Assembly: GCA_000751595.1 (NCBI GenBank)
Contig: CCMH01000008.1
Coordinates: forward strand, 81,499 to 145,498
DNA: 64,000 bases
Source: Weeksella massiliensis
GTDB taxonomy: Bacteria > Bacteroidota > Bacteroidia > Flavobacteriales > Weeksellaceae
Direction of reading: 5' to 3'
Below the pieces are notes generated by a model. The model was not told the origin of the DNA and searched no databases. It saw only the letters and a program-made list of their open reading frames with translations. The position numbers and the translations under genes are program-made. Of this stretch, positions 10,052 to 18,249 are shown piece after piece. Position 1 is the stretch's first letter; each line of letters opens with the position of its first letter.

Positions 10052-10075
10052 ATGCGATAGATTTTTCTATCGCAT
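10052..10075 (-). terminator. Hairpin terminator on the minus strand upstream of rpsO
   Basis: Perfect 9-bp stem ATGCGATAG (10052-10060) / CTATCGCAT (10067-10075), 6-nt loop; on the minus strand it is followed by seven T and more AT-rich sequence. It would end transcripts coming from the MscS-like operon, leaving a long untranslated tail of about 220 nt. Confidence 0.7.
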
Positions 10076-10132
10076 CAAAATTCTAGCGTTCTCTCTCACT
10101 AAATGGTTTAGTTTAGGTTAGAAAACAGTTTA

Positions 10133-10160
10133 GGTTGGTTGGTTGGTTGGTTGGTTGGTT
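10133..10160. repeat. Tetranucleotide repeat (GGTT)7
   Basis: Seven perfect tandem GGTT units, 28 bp, flanked by looser copies of the same theme (TAGGTT, TTGGTTG). No open reading frame spans it, so phase variation of a protein frame is not apparent; an effect on RNA structure or stability is possible. Confidence 0.9.
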
Positions 10161-10293
10161 GATTAAATAATTAATAGATATATTAACAGCTTTAGGTAGT
10201 TTAGGTCGGTTATTTTTAAATAAGTTGGTTGTTTAAATTAGGGAGCCCTCTGTAATCGATGGTTGTTGGTTGATAAAAAGTTGGTTAATTCTT

Positions 10294-11103
10294 TTATTTA
10301 TCTATGATTTTTATAACAGAATCATTAACTTTTTTAATGGGTATTAATATTTTTTCTTCCTTTGTAAGAAGTGTTAAAGTAATATTGCTAATATCTATTA
10401 TTCTACCTTCTTTACCTTCATATTCTATATATTGTCCTATAGCTAAATTTTTATTGGTATAAAAAACAAAAAGTAATCGTTTCACTATTTCTATCGACCC
10501 TAAACCAAAAGCTATGGTAAAGGTTAGTAAAAAAGCTCCCATAATAATCGATAAATTACTGGTAATTATATCAGTATTAATTCCAGCCTGATTAAGAGCA
10601 GTAATACTAACAAATACAAGTATTACATAAAAAACAATGTTACTAATAATATTTCCACCATTTAAATCGAAAGACTGAAGAATATTTCTTAACAATTCTT
10701 TAAGTTTATTACCCAAGAAAAATCCAATAACAAATATTAATATGGCACTAATTAATTGAGGTAAATAATTTATTAAATTGCTAATTTGCTGGGATACCAT
10801 TGTTAATCCAAAAAAGTCAGCACCCATTACTAAAATCAATAAAATTAATAATGTTTTTAGTGTTTGGAGAATTATTTTATCTATATTAATATTTATATTT
10901 GACTTCTTTAGAAAATCATTGTTATTAATTTTAGAATTAATTTGGCTTAATTTAGTAATTTTCAATAATTTCTTGAATAGAAAAACTGTGGTAGCATAAA
11001 TAATTATACAGCTAAAAATAAATATAAGCCCACTTAAAATGCTAGGTATTGTTTCTATAAAACGCCCATAGAGACTATCTAAGGCTGTAAAATTAAATCC
11101 CAT
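10294..11103 (-). CDS. MscS-like mechanosensitive channel, short form
   Basis: Predicted membrane channel of 269 residues. About four hydrophobic helices are visible (residues 18-42, 82-103, 114-136, 155-205). The segment after the last, FYTNKNLAIGQYIEYEGKEG, matches the beta domain that follows the MscS pore (family knowledge). The large C-terminal cage domain is absent, so this is a short-form channel. Codon use is more AT-rich than in flanking genes (many ATA and TTA codons), which could reflect transfer or relaxed selection. It is the last gene of a three-gene operon, 4 bp after the small protein, suggesting regulation by or with the sigma factor, perhaps in osmotic or envelope stress. 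Confidence 0.8.
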   Translation of the reverse strand: MGFNFTALDSLYGRFIETIPSILSGLIFIFSCIIIYATTVFLFKKLLKITKLSQINSKINNNDFLKKSNININIDKIILQTLKTLLILLILVMGADFFGLTMVSQQISNLINYLPQLISAILIFVIGFFLGNKLKELLRNILQSFDLNGGNIISNIVFYVILVFVSITALNQAGINTDIITSNLSIIMGAFLLTFTIAFGLGSIEIVKRLLFVFYTNKNLAIGQYIEYEGKEGRIIDISNITLTLLTKEEKILIPIKKVNDSVIKIIDK

Positions 11104-11107
11104 AAAA

Positions 11108-11287
11108 TTATTTTTTATTTTTTTTATTAATTTCTAATAACTCACTCATTGTAGAGGGTATTTTTATTGCAAATAAATCGGCAACACTTAGCGATAGATT
11201 AATTAAATGAATATCATCCAAAACTTTTTGTTTTAAAGTTGTTGGAAGTTTTTCATCATGTATTATTTTTTTGAATGGATTTTCCAT
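11108..11287 (-). CDS. Small conserved protein between sigma factor and MscS, 59 aa
   Basis: A short gene on the reverse strand, ATG at 11287 and TAA at 11110-11108. It starts MENPFKKIIHDEKLPTTLKQ and continues KVLDDIHLINLSLSVADLFA, with a lysine-rich C-terminus. It lies 3 bp after the sigma-factor stop and 4 bp before the MscS start, so it is very likely real and cotranscribed. I recall similar MxxPFKKI...LP..LK..V...I proteins beside ECF sigma genes in other Flavobacteriia, but cannot verify that here. It has no transmembrane segment. Function unknown; a modulator of the sigma factor is one possibility. Confidence 0.75.
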   Translation of the reverse strand: MENPFKKIIHDEKLPTTLKQKVLDDIHLINLSLSVADLFAIKIPSTMSELLEINKKNKK

Positions 11288-11290
11288 AGA

Positions 11291-11869
11291 TTACATTTGG
11301 TTGTAAATTGTTATTAATTTACTCTTTGCTCTGTGAAGTCTCATTTTAACAGCACTTTCAGTTAATTCATAAGCCATACACAGATCATTTATGGTAAAGT
11401 CATCTTGGTATTTCATCAATAATATACGTTTATCATCCGCATCTATTTGATTCATCGCTTTCTCTAGTTTTTCAAATTTCATACTAAAGATAAGCTCATC
11501 ATCAATTTCATCCTCATCCGTAAATTCTGTTTTTTCGGCAGCAGTGTCAAATAACTTCTCTTGATTGCTTTTACGTTCACGTTGTACGTAATTAACGCAA
11601 TGGTTGTAAACAAGCGAGTATAACCAAGTCGAGAATTTAGATCGACCATTAAATTTTCGTAAACTGATATAAAGTTTCAAGAAAATATCATGCGTCAAAT
11701 CTTTTGCCTCATCTGTATTGGCAACAAAACTCAAACATTTGTTATACATCAAATCAGCATAACGATCATAAAGAATGGCAAACAGCTGTGGATCCTTTGA
11801 TGCCACAATACGTGCTACTAAATCTTCATCTGTAGCAGTAGACCAATCTGTAGAAACCGTCTTACTCAT
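11291..11869 (-). CDS. ECF RNA polymerase sigma factor (sigma-70 family)
   Basis: 192 residues with region 2 at about 25-95 (YDRYADLMYNKCLSFVANTD, then DLTHDIFLKLY and FSTWLYSLVYNHCVNYVQRE) and region 4 at about 135-190 (KRILLMKYQDDFTINDLCMA and the HTH ESAVKMRLHRAKSKL). An acidic linker separates them. The start at 11869 fits the family. No membrane-bound anti-sigma gene is adjacent; the partner genes are a 59-residue soluble protein and an MscS-like channel. Its targets are unknown. Confidence 0.92.
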   Translation of the reverse strand: MSKTVSTDWSTATDEDLVARIVASKDPQLFAILYDRYADLMYNKCLSFVANTDEAKDLTHDIFLKLYISLRKFNGRSKFSTWLYSLVYNHCVNYVQRERKSNQEKLFDTAAEKTEFTDEDEIDDELIFSMKFEKLEKAMNQIDADDKRILLMKYQDDFTINDLCMAYELTESAVKMRLHRAKSKLITIYNQM

Positions 11870-11983
11870 TTTTTGTTTACATTATTATGACACGGCTTTA
11901 GTGGTTAGGTCACATAAAAAAACAAAATATTTTCAAAATATTCTATAAGTATTTGATAGGTAGTGAAATAAATTTTCAATAAA

Positions 11984-13861
11984 TTAGTTTAATTCTAGCC
12001 AACGCATCTCTTTTTCGTCGATTTCTTGAATTATTTTTTCTAATTCTTCACTGATTTTACTTATTTCTTCATAACCCAAATCTGGGGTTGAAAGTTGATT
12101 GGTAAGGTTTTCTTTTCGTTCTTCTAAGGTAGGCAAAGTCGCATTAATTTCCTCTAATTCGCGTTGTTCTTTGTAGGATAATTTACGAGGCTTATCAGTG
12201 CTTTCATTCACTTCGGCTTTGGGTTTACTTTCTTTTATTTCTTTCGCTTCAGTTTCGTCGCTAAGTTTAGCTCGATTCTCGATAAAATATTCTGTATAAT
12301 TGCCCATATAACGACTAACTTTTCCTTCTCCTTCGAAAATCATGAGTTCATCAACAACCTTATCCATGAAATAGCGGTCGTGCGAAACGACCAATAAACT
12401 ACCCTGAAAATCGTGTAAGAAATTTTCTAAAACCGTTAATGTAGGCAAGTCTAAATCGTTGGTAGGCTCATCCAAAATCAAGAAATTCGGATTAGGGTAG
12501 AGGATAGCCAATAATTGTAAACGCTTTTTTTCTCCTCCACTGAGTTTGCCAATTTGTGTATGTTGTTGTTCGGGTGAGAAAAGAAACATCTCTAAGAATT
12601 GTTCGGCACGCATTTGTTTTCCATTGGCAAGCGGGAAGAAATCTGCAATATCTTTTATAAACTCTATGACGCGCTGCTCGGGATCAAAATCGATTCCGTC
12701 TTGTTTAAAATGGCCAATCTTCAGCGTTTCTCCTCGTTCGATGCTCCCTGAATCTATTGCTTCTGTTCCCTCGAGCATCTTGATAAAGGTAGTTTTTCCG
12801 ACACCATTCTTTCCGACCAATCCTATTTTGCTCCCACGAGCAAAAATATACGAGAAATTATCGAGTATCTTTTTATCCCCAAAAGCTTTCGAAACATGTT
12901 CCATTTCTACAATTTTCTGACCCAATCGCGTCATCACCATTTCTAGCTTCAGTTCTTGACTAACGATTTTTTGTTTCGCCACCGATTCGGTATCATAAAA
13001 CGCATCTATTCTACTTTTCGATTTGGTGGTTCGGGCTTGTGGCTGTCTTCTCATCCATTCGAGTTCTTTGCGGTAGAGGTTTTTTGCTTTATCAATATTC
13101 GCATTTAGATTCTCGATTCGATGAGCTTTATTTTGGATATAAGTTTCGTAATTTCCTTGATGCACATAGATCGTTTTATCCTCCATTTCGAGAATTTTTG
13201 TACAGATTGCATCTAGAAAATAACGGTCGTGAGTTACTAAAATAAGGGTCTTGTTTTCTTTGTTCAAGAAAAATTCCAGCCATTCTACCATATCAATATC
13301 GAGATGATTGGTTGGCTCATCTAAAATCAATAAAACATAACCGCTCTCGAAACTTAGATCAATAAGAAATTTTGCTAATGAAATTCTTTTTCGTTGACCA
13401 CCAGAAAGTTGTCCGATTTTTTGGTCTAAGAAATCAATTTTTAGTTTGGATAGGATTTCTTTCACTTTTGGTTCAACAGACCAAGCATCCATCATATCCA
13501 TTTTCTCTAAAAGTTCGATCAATTCAGGGCTCGATGGATCATTTTGGATCAAACGCTCGTAATCATGAACCAAATCCAACACTTCATTCGAATGATTGAA
13601 AATATAATCTTCGGCCAATAAATCTTCCTGAAAATCATCCGATTGTTCGAACATCAAGATTTTCACATCTTTTGCAATTCTCACTTCTCCAGAGTCGGGC
13701 GTGTCTTTTCCGGCCAAAATCCGTAAAAGAGTCGATTTTCCACTTCCATTTTTTGCCACAAAAGCTATCTGATCGCCTTGATTAACGTGGAAATTTACGT
13801 CCTGAAATAGGGTGCGAATGCCATATGATTTGGTAAGATTTTCTACCGATAAATAATTCAT
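11984..13861 (-). CDS. uup: ABC-F family ATPase (Uup-like)
   Basis: Soluble protein of 625 residues with two ABC ATPase domains and no membrane segments. Walker A motifs are AKNGSGKST (about 39-46) and GKNGVGKTT (about 348-356); signatures are LSGGQRKR and LSGGEKKR; both Walker B motifs read LILDEPTN. The linker contains the basic WMRRQPQARTTKSKSRIDAF helix of ABC-F factors. The C-terminal extension (about 545-625) is a charged coiled coil as in Uup. ABC-F proteins act on ribosomes. It begins 9 bp after an ABC-2 permease gene whose own ATPase is not seen, so a second role with that exporter cannot be excluded. Confidence 0.88.
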   Translation of the reverse strand: MNYLSVENLTKSYGIRTLFQDVNFHVNQGDQIAFVAKNGSGKSTLLRILAGKDTPDSGEVRIAKDVKILMFEQSDDFQEDLLAEDYIFNHSNEVLDLVHDYERLIQNDPSSPELIELLEKMDMMDAWSVEPKVKEILSKLKIDFLDQKIGQLSGGQRKRISLAKFLIDLSFESGYVLLILDEPTNHLDIDMVEWLEFFLNKENKTLILVTHDRYFLDAICTKILEMEDKTIYVHQGNYETYIQNKAHRIENLNANIDKAKNLYRKELEWMRRQPQARTTKSKSRIDAFYDTESVAKQKIVSQELKLEMVMTRLGQKIVEMEHVSKAFGDKKILDNFSYIFARGSKIGLVGKNGVGKTTFIKMLEGTEAIDSGSIERGETLKIGHFKQDGIDFDPEQRVIEFIKDIADFFPLANGKQMRAEQFLEMFLFSPEQQHTQIGKLSGGEKKRLQLLAILYPNPNFLILDEPTNDLDLPTLTVLENFLHDFQGSLLVVSHDRYFMDKVVDELMIFEGEGKVSRYMGNYTEYFIENRAKLSDETEAKEIKESKPKAEVNESTDKPRKLSYKEQRELEEINATLPTLEERKENLTNQLSTPDLGYEEISKISEELEKIIQEIDEKEMRWLELN

Positions 13862-13870
13862 GTATAAATT

Positions 13871-15073
13871 TTAGTTCGTTTCTTCTTTATTGATATTTTC
13901 TTCGGAAACTTGGGTTTTCCAAGATTTTTTTACTTTCCGAATTTTAATAGTTAGAATGAGCAAAGATAAGACAAAGCAAATTCCTCCGATAATGGATAAG
14001 TTTAGGATATGAGGATGAATTAAATTGGTATCTCCTTTACTGATAAAAAGAATTCTGAAAATCTTCAGATAATGCGTGAGCGGAATCGTATCGGCAATCG
14101 CTTGAATCCAACCCGGCATTTGGCTCATAGGCCAGGTAAAACCACTAAGAATGAAGCTTGGCGTAGCAACAACCATCAGAACTTCTGTAGCTTTTAGTTG
14201 ACTTGGTAAGATGATACTGACCAAAATTCCCATAAAACAAACAGCCAAAATAAAGACAGCCGAACTCCAAAAAAATGGCCAAAAACTAGCATCTAATTTC
14301 ATTTCATACCATAATCCATAGAAATAATAAAGGATAAAAATGAAAATCGACATGAATATATAAGGGAATGTTTTGACGAAAATCAGAGTCAATGGGTTGG
14401 ATGAATGACGCACGAGTTCATGGAAAGTTCCTCTTTCGAATTCAGCTGCAAACGTTAAAGCCAAGCCCAAAAGTAAAACCTGTTGCAAAACGGTGAGCAA
14501 TACGCCCGGCAACATGAAATAGAGATAATTTCCACTTCGGATATTCTGTTTGATCATTGTCGATTTGAAGGGTTCGTACCCTTGGGTTGCCTGATATTCG
14601 GGCACACCTTGCTTACGCGACGTTTCTATAGTAATACCTGCTTTCATGGTCGAAAGAACGGTTGTTACTGCTATTGCTGCGGTATTCGAAGTCAGGGTGT
14701 TCGATCCATCGACAAAATACACAATTTCGGGAAGCTTTTTTTGTTGTAAATCGGCTTGGAAATTTCTAGGAATCACAACTACCACATCCGAACCAATCTC
14801 TAAGGCTCTGTTTTTTGTGTTGAAAGCAGATGGAAGAACTTCGGCCACTTTCACCGATTCGTTTTCATTCAACATATCTATAATCCGATGGCTTGTAGTG
14901 GTGTTGTCTTCATCTACCACAATAATCGGTAAATCGGTCACATTTCCTTTTTTATACACATTTCCTATCAAAATCCCATACATAATCGGCGCACCCAAAA
15001 AAAGAATAGGGAGGACAGGGTCTGTGAAAAAGAGTTTGAATTCTCGAAGGATTAATCGAAAAATAGTTTTCAT
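13871..15073 (-). CDS. ABC-2 type transporter permease
   Basis: Inner-membrane protein of 400 residues of the YhhJ/DrrB type. Topology is typical: one N-terminal helix (about 20-38), a long extracytoplasmic domain (about 40-180; VDEDNTTTSHRI region), then a block of five to six helices (about 185-380). It would export a substrate with an ATPase, together with the HlyD and TolC proteins encoded just upstream (4 bp to the HlyD gene). No dedicated ATP-binding gene is present in the operon unless the following ABC-F gene fills that role. Confidence 0.88.
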   Translation of the reverse strand: MKTIFRLILREFKLFFTDPVLPILFLGAPIMYGILIGNVYKKGNVTDLPIIVVDEDNTTTSHRIIDMLNENESVKVAEVLPSAFNTKNRALEIGSDVVVVIPRNFQADLQQKKLPEIVYFVDGSNTLTSNTAAIAVTTVLSTMKAGITIETSRKQGVPEYQATQGYEPFKSTMIKQNIRSGNYLYFMLPGVLLTVLQQVLLLGLALTFAAEFERGTFHELVRHSSNPLTLIFVKTFPYIFMSIFIFILYYFYGLWYEMKLDASFWPFFWSSAVFILAVCFMGILVSIILPSQLKATEVLMVVATPSFILSGFTWPMSQMPGWIQAIADTIPLTHYLKIFRILFISKGDTNLIHPHILNLSIIGGICFVLSLLILTIKIRKVKKSWKTQVSEENINKEETN

Positions 15074-15077
15074 AGGA

Positions 15078-16067
15078 TTATTTTTCGTTCAAATTCAACA
15101 AAACATTGGTCTTGGTAAGAATATGCGTAGCTTGTGCAGGATCAACCGGAACAACTTTTATTTCGTATAAAGTCTGTTGTTGATCGAAATCAGGATATGC
15201 AGTCGAAATATTTGCATACGCACTAAGCGCTTTTATCGATACAATTTTTGATTTAATTTTCAGGTTATTTTTGTATGGAACTGTTACCACAACTTCTTGA
15301 TTTCTTGTCAATTGCCCGATTTTATTTTCAGGAATCGTAAAACGGAAAAAGGTTGTATAATCTAAAATTCCATTCGCGATAGAATATCCAGGCAAAGCCA
15401 ATTCTCCTAATTTCAGGTTGATGGTTTCTATCGTAAGATCTTGCGGTGCTTTGATATATTTCTCTTGTTCGGCAACATCAACTTCTTGCAAAGCTCCTAA
15501 AGCTCTTTCTTTTTGTCCGAGCGCCATATGTTGCTGCTCTATTCGTGCTCCGTTGATAGCATCGGCTAATTCTGCTTGGGCAGCTAAATATTGGTTTTTC
15601 GCTCCTTGATATTTGGCATATACTTCGTCATAAGTTTGTTGAGAAATAAGGCTGTCACGAAGCATATTGTGCATTCTATTATTCGACTTTTGGGCAAAGT
15701 CATATTGTTCTTTCAGTCCTGCAACTTTGGCGCGTAATTGTTTTAGCTGATTATCGGTTGCGCCTTTTTTGGCCATATCATATTGCGCTTGTGCCGAGTT
15801 GACTGCCCCTTCTGCTTGACTTTTTTTGGCATCAACTTCTGGAATTTCTAAGACGAAAAGTAAATCTCCTTTTTTGAAGCTTTTACCTTCTTCGGCTAAT
15901 ATTTGTTCTACTTTTCCAGGAACTTTAGTTACGACTGAAATCTGATCGCGTTCGGTTTTTCCTTGGAAAAAATTATTTTCTTCTATGGCTTTTTTTTCGT
16001 CTGATTTGCATCCTACAGTGGATAGTAGGCTGCCGATAATTAAGGGGATAAATATTCTATTTCTCAT
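15078..16067 (-). CDS. HlyD family adaptor lipoprotein
   Basis: Periplasmic adaptor of 329 residues. It begins with a lipoprotein signal (MRNRIFIPLIIGSLLSTVGC, acylated cysteine at about 20). The first lipoyl half is at about 45-75 (GKVEQILAEEGKSFKKGDLL), a long coiled-coil hairpin follows (about 80-200), then the second lipoyl half and a beta-barrel (FTIPENKIGQLTRNQEVVVT). It pairs with the TolC gene 5 bp upstream and the ABC-2 permease downstream, forming a tripartite exporter. Confidence 0.88.
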   Translation of the reverse strand: MRNRIFIPLIIGSLLSTVGCKSDEKKAIEENNFFQGKTERDQISVVTKVPGKVEQILAEEGKSFKKGDLLFVLEIPEVDAKKSQAEGAVNSAQAQYDMAKKGATDNQLKQLRAKVAGLKEQYDFAQKSNNRMHNMLRDSLISQQTYDEVYAKYQGAKNQYLAAQAELADAINGARIEQQHMALGQKERALGALQEVDVAEQEKYIKAPQDLTIETINLKLGELALPGYSIANGILDYTTFFRFTIPENKIGQLTRNQEVVVTVPYKNNLKIKSKIVSIKALSAYANISTAYPDFDQQQTLYEIKVVPVDPAQATHILTKTNVLLNLNEK

Positions 16068-16072
16068 GGTTG

Positions 16073-17455
16073 TTAGTCTAAAATTTGATGTAATAATTGT
16101 CCTGCTGTTTGTAGTAAATCGTAGGTGTATTGACGTTGATTGACCAATTGGGTATAATAACCAAGATTGGCTTTGTAAAAATCATTTTCGGCCGCTAAAC
16201 GTTCGGTAACATCAATCAATCCTACCTGAAATCTTTTAGAAGCAATCTCTAAATTCTGATCGGCAATAACCTGTTGTTGCGCATTTACTTTTAGTTTTTC
16301 TTGAGCAGTTTCGTAATCTACTTTATTTTTTTTGAGTAAAAGATTAAGTTTTTCTTCGGCATCTTTGTACTTGTTTTCTTGCACTATTAGATCAATTGTC
16401 GCTTGTTGCATTTTATTTTTATGTTGATTTCCGTCCAAAATGTCCCATTTTGCACCCACGCCAACCATAAAGTTAGGAAACAAAGAAAGTTGATTCATTT
16501 TTAGGGTTAAATCTCCCGAAGTAGTTACATCTTTTAGTACTGTTTTACTCCCGAAAAGCGTAGTGTAATTAACGCCTGCAAAGGCAAAAACTTGTGGTAA
16601 TTTACTGCCTTTTTCTTTGTCAATTAAAAATTGGTAAGCATCTTTTGAATGTTGCAAAGCGCTGAGTTCTTTTTTCTGAGACAAGTCATATTCTTGATGA
16701 AAAATAGAAAGTTCTTGCAAAGGATATTCAATTGCTTGTAATTCGTCCATCGGAAGATGAGTCAACATCTCGAGCTTATCATACAATAAACGTTTAGAAC
16801 CATTGAGCTCGACTCTTTTTGATTCTAATTCTAACATGGCAAGTTTTATTTTTTCTCGATCATACGGAATAGCCAAACCATTTTGGATTGCCCGTTGAAC
16901 TTTTAATCGTTCTTTATCCAATCGTTCTTGAGAGTTTTCGATTAGTTTATCAACTTGTTCGAGGAGCATCAACTGATCAAAAGTGGTTAAAATTTCTTTA
17001 GCAATTTCTTCTTTGCTTGCTTCGGCTAAATCATTTAGGGCTAAACTTTTAGCTTCCAAAGCTTTAATGCCGTTTGTAACTTGCAAACCCGAAAAAATAA
17101 CTTGCGATCCCATGACACCAACGTGCGCAAGACCACTTGAGGTATTGAATTGTTTATCCTTATCAAAGAGTTCTACATTGATGATGTTCAAATGCCGAGA
17201 AGGCGCATCCAACAGGCCAGAAGTGTTGAGATAAGCAGCACCACCCAAAGCGTTGACATGCGGAGAAAGGATTCCTTTGGTTTCGAGAATTTGAAAATCA
17301 TTTTTCTGCACTTCGAGTTGTTTGTTTTTCAACTCGTAGTTACTTTCGATAGCAGCATTTACAGGTCTTTTGAGTTGCGGATCGATCAGTTCTTGTGCTT
17401 GCACACTAATCGAAAGCAAGAGTGGCAAAAGATATAGTTTATAGGTCGAAAACAT
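16073..17455 (-). CDS. TolC family outer membrane protein
   Basis: Outer-membrane channel of 460 residues, first gene of the TolC-HlyD-ABC-2 operon. It has a signal peptide (LYLLPLLLSISVQAQ) and two efflux-protein halves rich in heptad-like helices; GLIDVTERLAAENDFYKANL is the second-half landmark. It is clearly distinct in sequence from the TolC of the RND operon at the left of the window. Substrate unknown. Confidence 0.88.
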   Translation of the reverse strand: MFSTYKLYLLPLLLSISVQAQELIDPQLKRPVNAAIESNYELKNKQLEVQKNDFQILETKGILSPHVNALGGAAYLNTSGLLDAPSRHLNIINVELFDKDKQFNTSSGLAHVGVMGSQVIFSGLQVTNGIKALEAKSLALNDLAEASKEEIAKEILTTFDQLMLLEQVDKLIENSQERLDKERLKVQRAIQNGLAIPYDREKIKLAMLELESKRVELNGSKRLLYDKLEMLTHLPMDELQAIEYPLQELSIFHQEYDLSQKKELSALQHSKDAYQFLIDKEKGSKLPQVFAFAGVNYTTLFGSKTVLKDVTTSGDLTLKMNQLSLFPNFMVGVGAKWDILDGNQHKNKMQQATIDLIVQENKYKDAEEKLNLLLKKNKVDYETAQEKLKVNAQQQVIADQNLEIASKRFQVGLIDVTERLAAENDFYKANLGYYTQLVNQRQYTYDLLQTAGQLLHQILD

Positions 17456-17531
17456 GGTATTTAGAAGTATAAATTATACAATCATCGGCTCGAGCAAAAA
17501 CCAAACCGAATTCTTGTGAAATGCCCTTTTC

Positions 17532-18203
17532 TTACGGATTGCTGATATTATTCAGGGTTTGGTCTAATGAATTGATGACTGCTTTTTTTATTTGTTCTTT
17601 CTCCGGAATAGAAGTATCCGAGGTATCCAAAAATTGTGTTCCGCTTAGGGTTTCTTGGTATTTTTCTTTGAGAGTTTTTCCATCCAAAACTTTAACATCG
17701 ATATAGGTTTGGCCGCCTACAGAATGGTTATTTTTTTCGGTAGGATTATCGGTTTGCGCAATACCTGATTTCACATCAATAATCAATAAATCATCAACAG
17801 AATGGTTTTTTGCAACATTAGCTAAGTCTTTTTTTTGATTTTCTGGAATGAATATGTACGATTTTTTACGATGTTCGAGAAAAGAGGTAACGACCGATTT
17901 TATTTTTTCTTTCGGAGAATATTCTTGATTAAACTCATGCAAAGTGTTTTGATATTTTTCGGCCATTGCAGATGTTTTTTCTTCAAACTGATGGGTTTGA
18001 TTTTTGAAAACTCCCAAAGGATTGATGTTGAGAACGACTCCTAATTTCCCAAAACTTTCGCTAAAAATATCTTCATTCAACGAATCGAATTTATGAATGA
18101 CAGCTTCCATTTCTTCTGTGGTAGAAGTTGTTTGTTGCTTTTTTTGGCAATTTGTAAAAAGAAGTACACCTAAAAAAAGTAAGATAATATTTTGAGTTTT
18201 CAT
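17532..18203 (-). CDS. Uncharacterised lipoprotein
   Basis: 223 residues, not recognised. A lipoprotein signal is clear (MKTQNIILLFLGVLLFTNC, cysteine at about 19). The mature part is charged and mixed helical, starting with a Thr/Ser-rich linker and a segment predicted to be helical (TEEMEAVIHKFDSLNEDIF); no catalytic motif is evident. It lies 76 bp upstream of the TolC gene on the same strand and about 45 bp downstream of the ABC exporter gene, so it may be cotranscribed with either. It could be an envelope stress or assembly lipoprotein, but nothing in the sequence settles that. Confidence 0.7.
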   Translation of the reverse strand: MKTQNIILLFLGVLLFTNCQKKQQTTSTTEEMEAVIHKFDSLNEDIFSESFGKLGVVLNINPLGVFKNQTHQFEEKTSAMAEKYQNTLHEFNQEYSPKEKIKSVVTSFLEHRKKSYIFIPENQKKDLANVAKNHSVDDLLIIDVKSGIAQTDNPTEKNNHSVGGQTYIDVKVLDGKTLKEKYQETLSGTQFLDTSDTSIPEKEQIKKAVINSLDQTLNNISNP

Positions 18204-18249
18204 AAGCGCAGATTTTGTTATAAAAATACAGAATATTTAGATACAAAAA

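Larger units (their letters stand above)
10018..10293. other. Gene-free stretch with GGTT microsatellite
   Basis: I see no gene in this interval. It begins with the rpsO upstream region and a hairpin, then holds degenerate copies of TTTAGGTT and GGTTGGTT (about 10105-10290), including a perfect tandem run of seven GGTT units. It lies between the 5' side of rpsO and the 3' end of the MscS-like gene, both transcribed leftward. Confidence 0.7.

Noticed and set aside
10100..10290. Telomere-like TTTAGG repeats
   Set aside because: The copies are short and irregular, and nothing suggests a linear replicon end; treated as a degenerate microsatellite.
14646..15170. 174-codon open frame on the plus strand
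   Set aside because: It is antisense to the ABC-2 permease gene, which has clear family features; no start signal or homology pattern.
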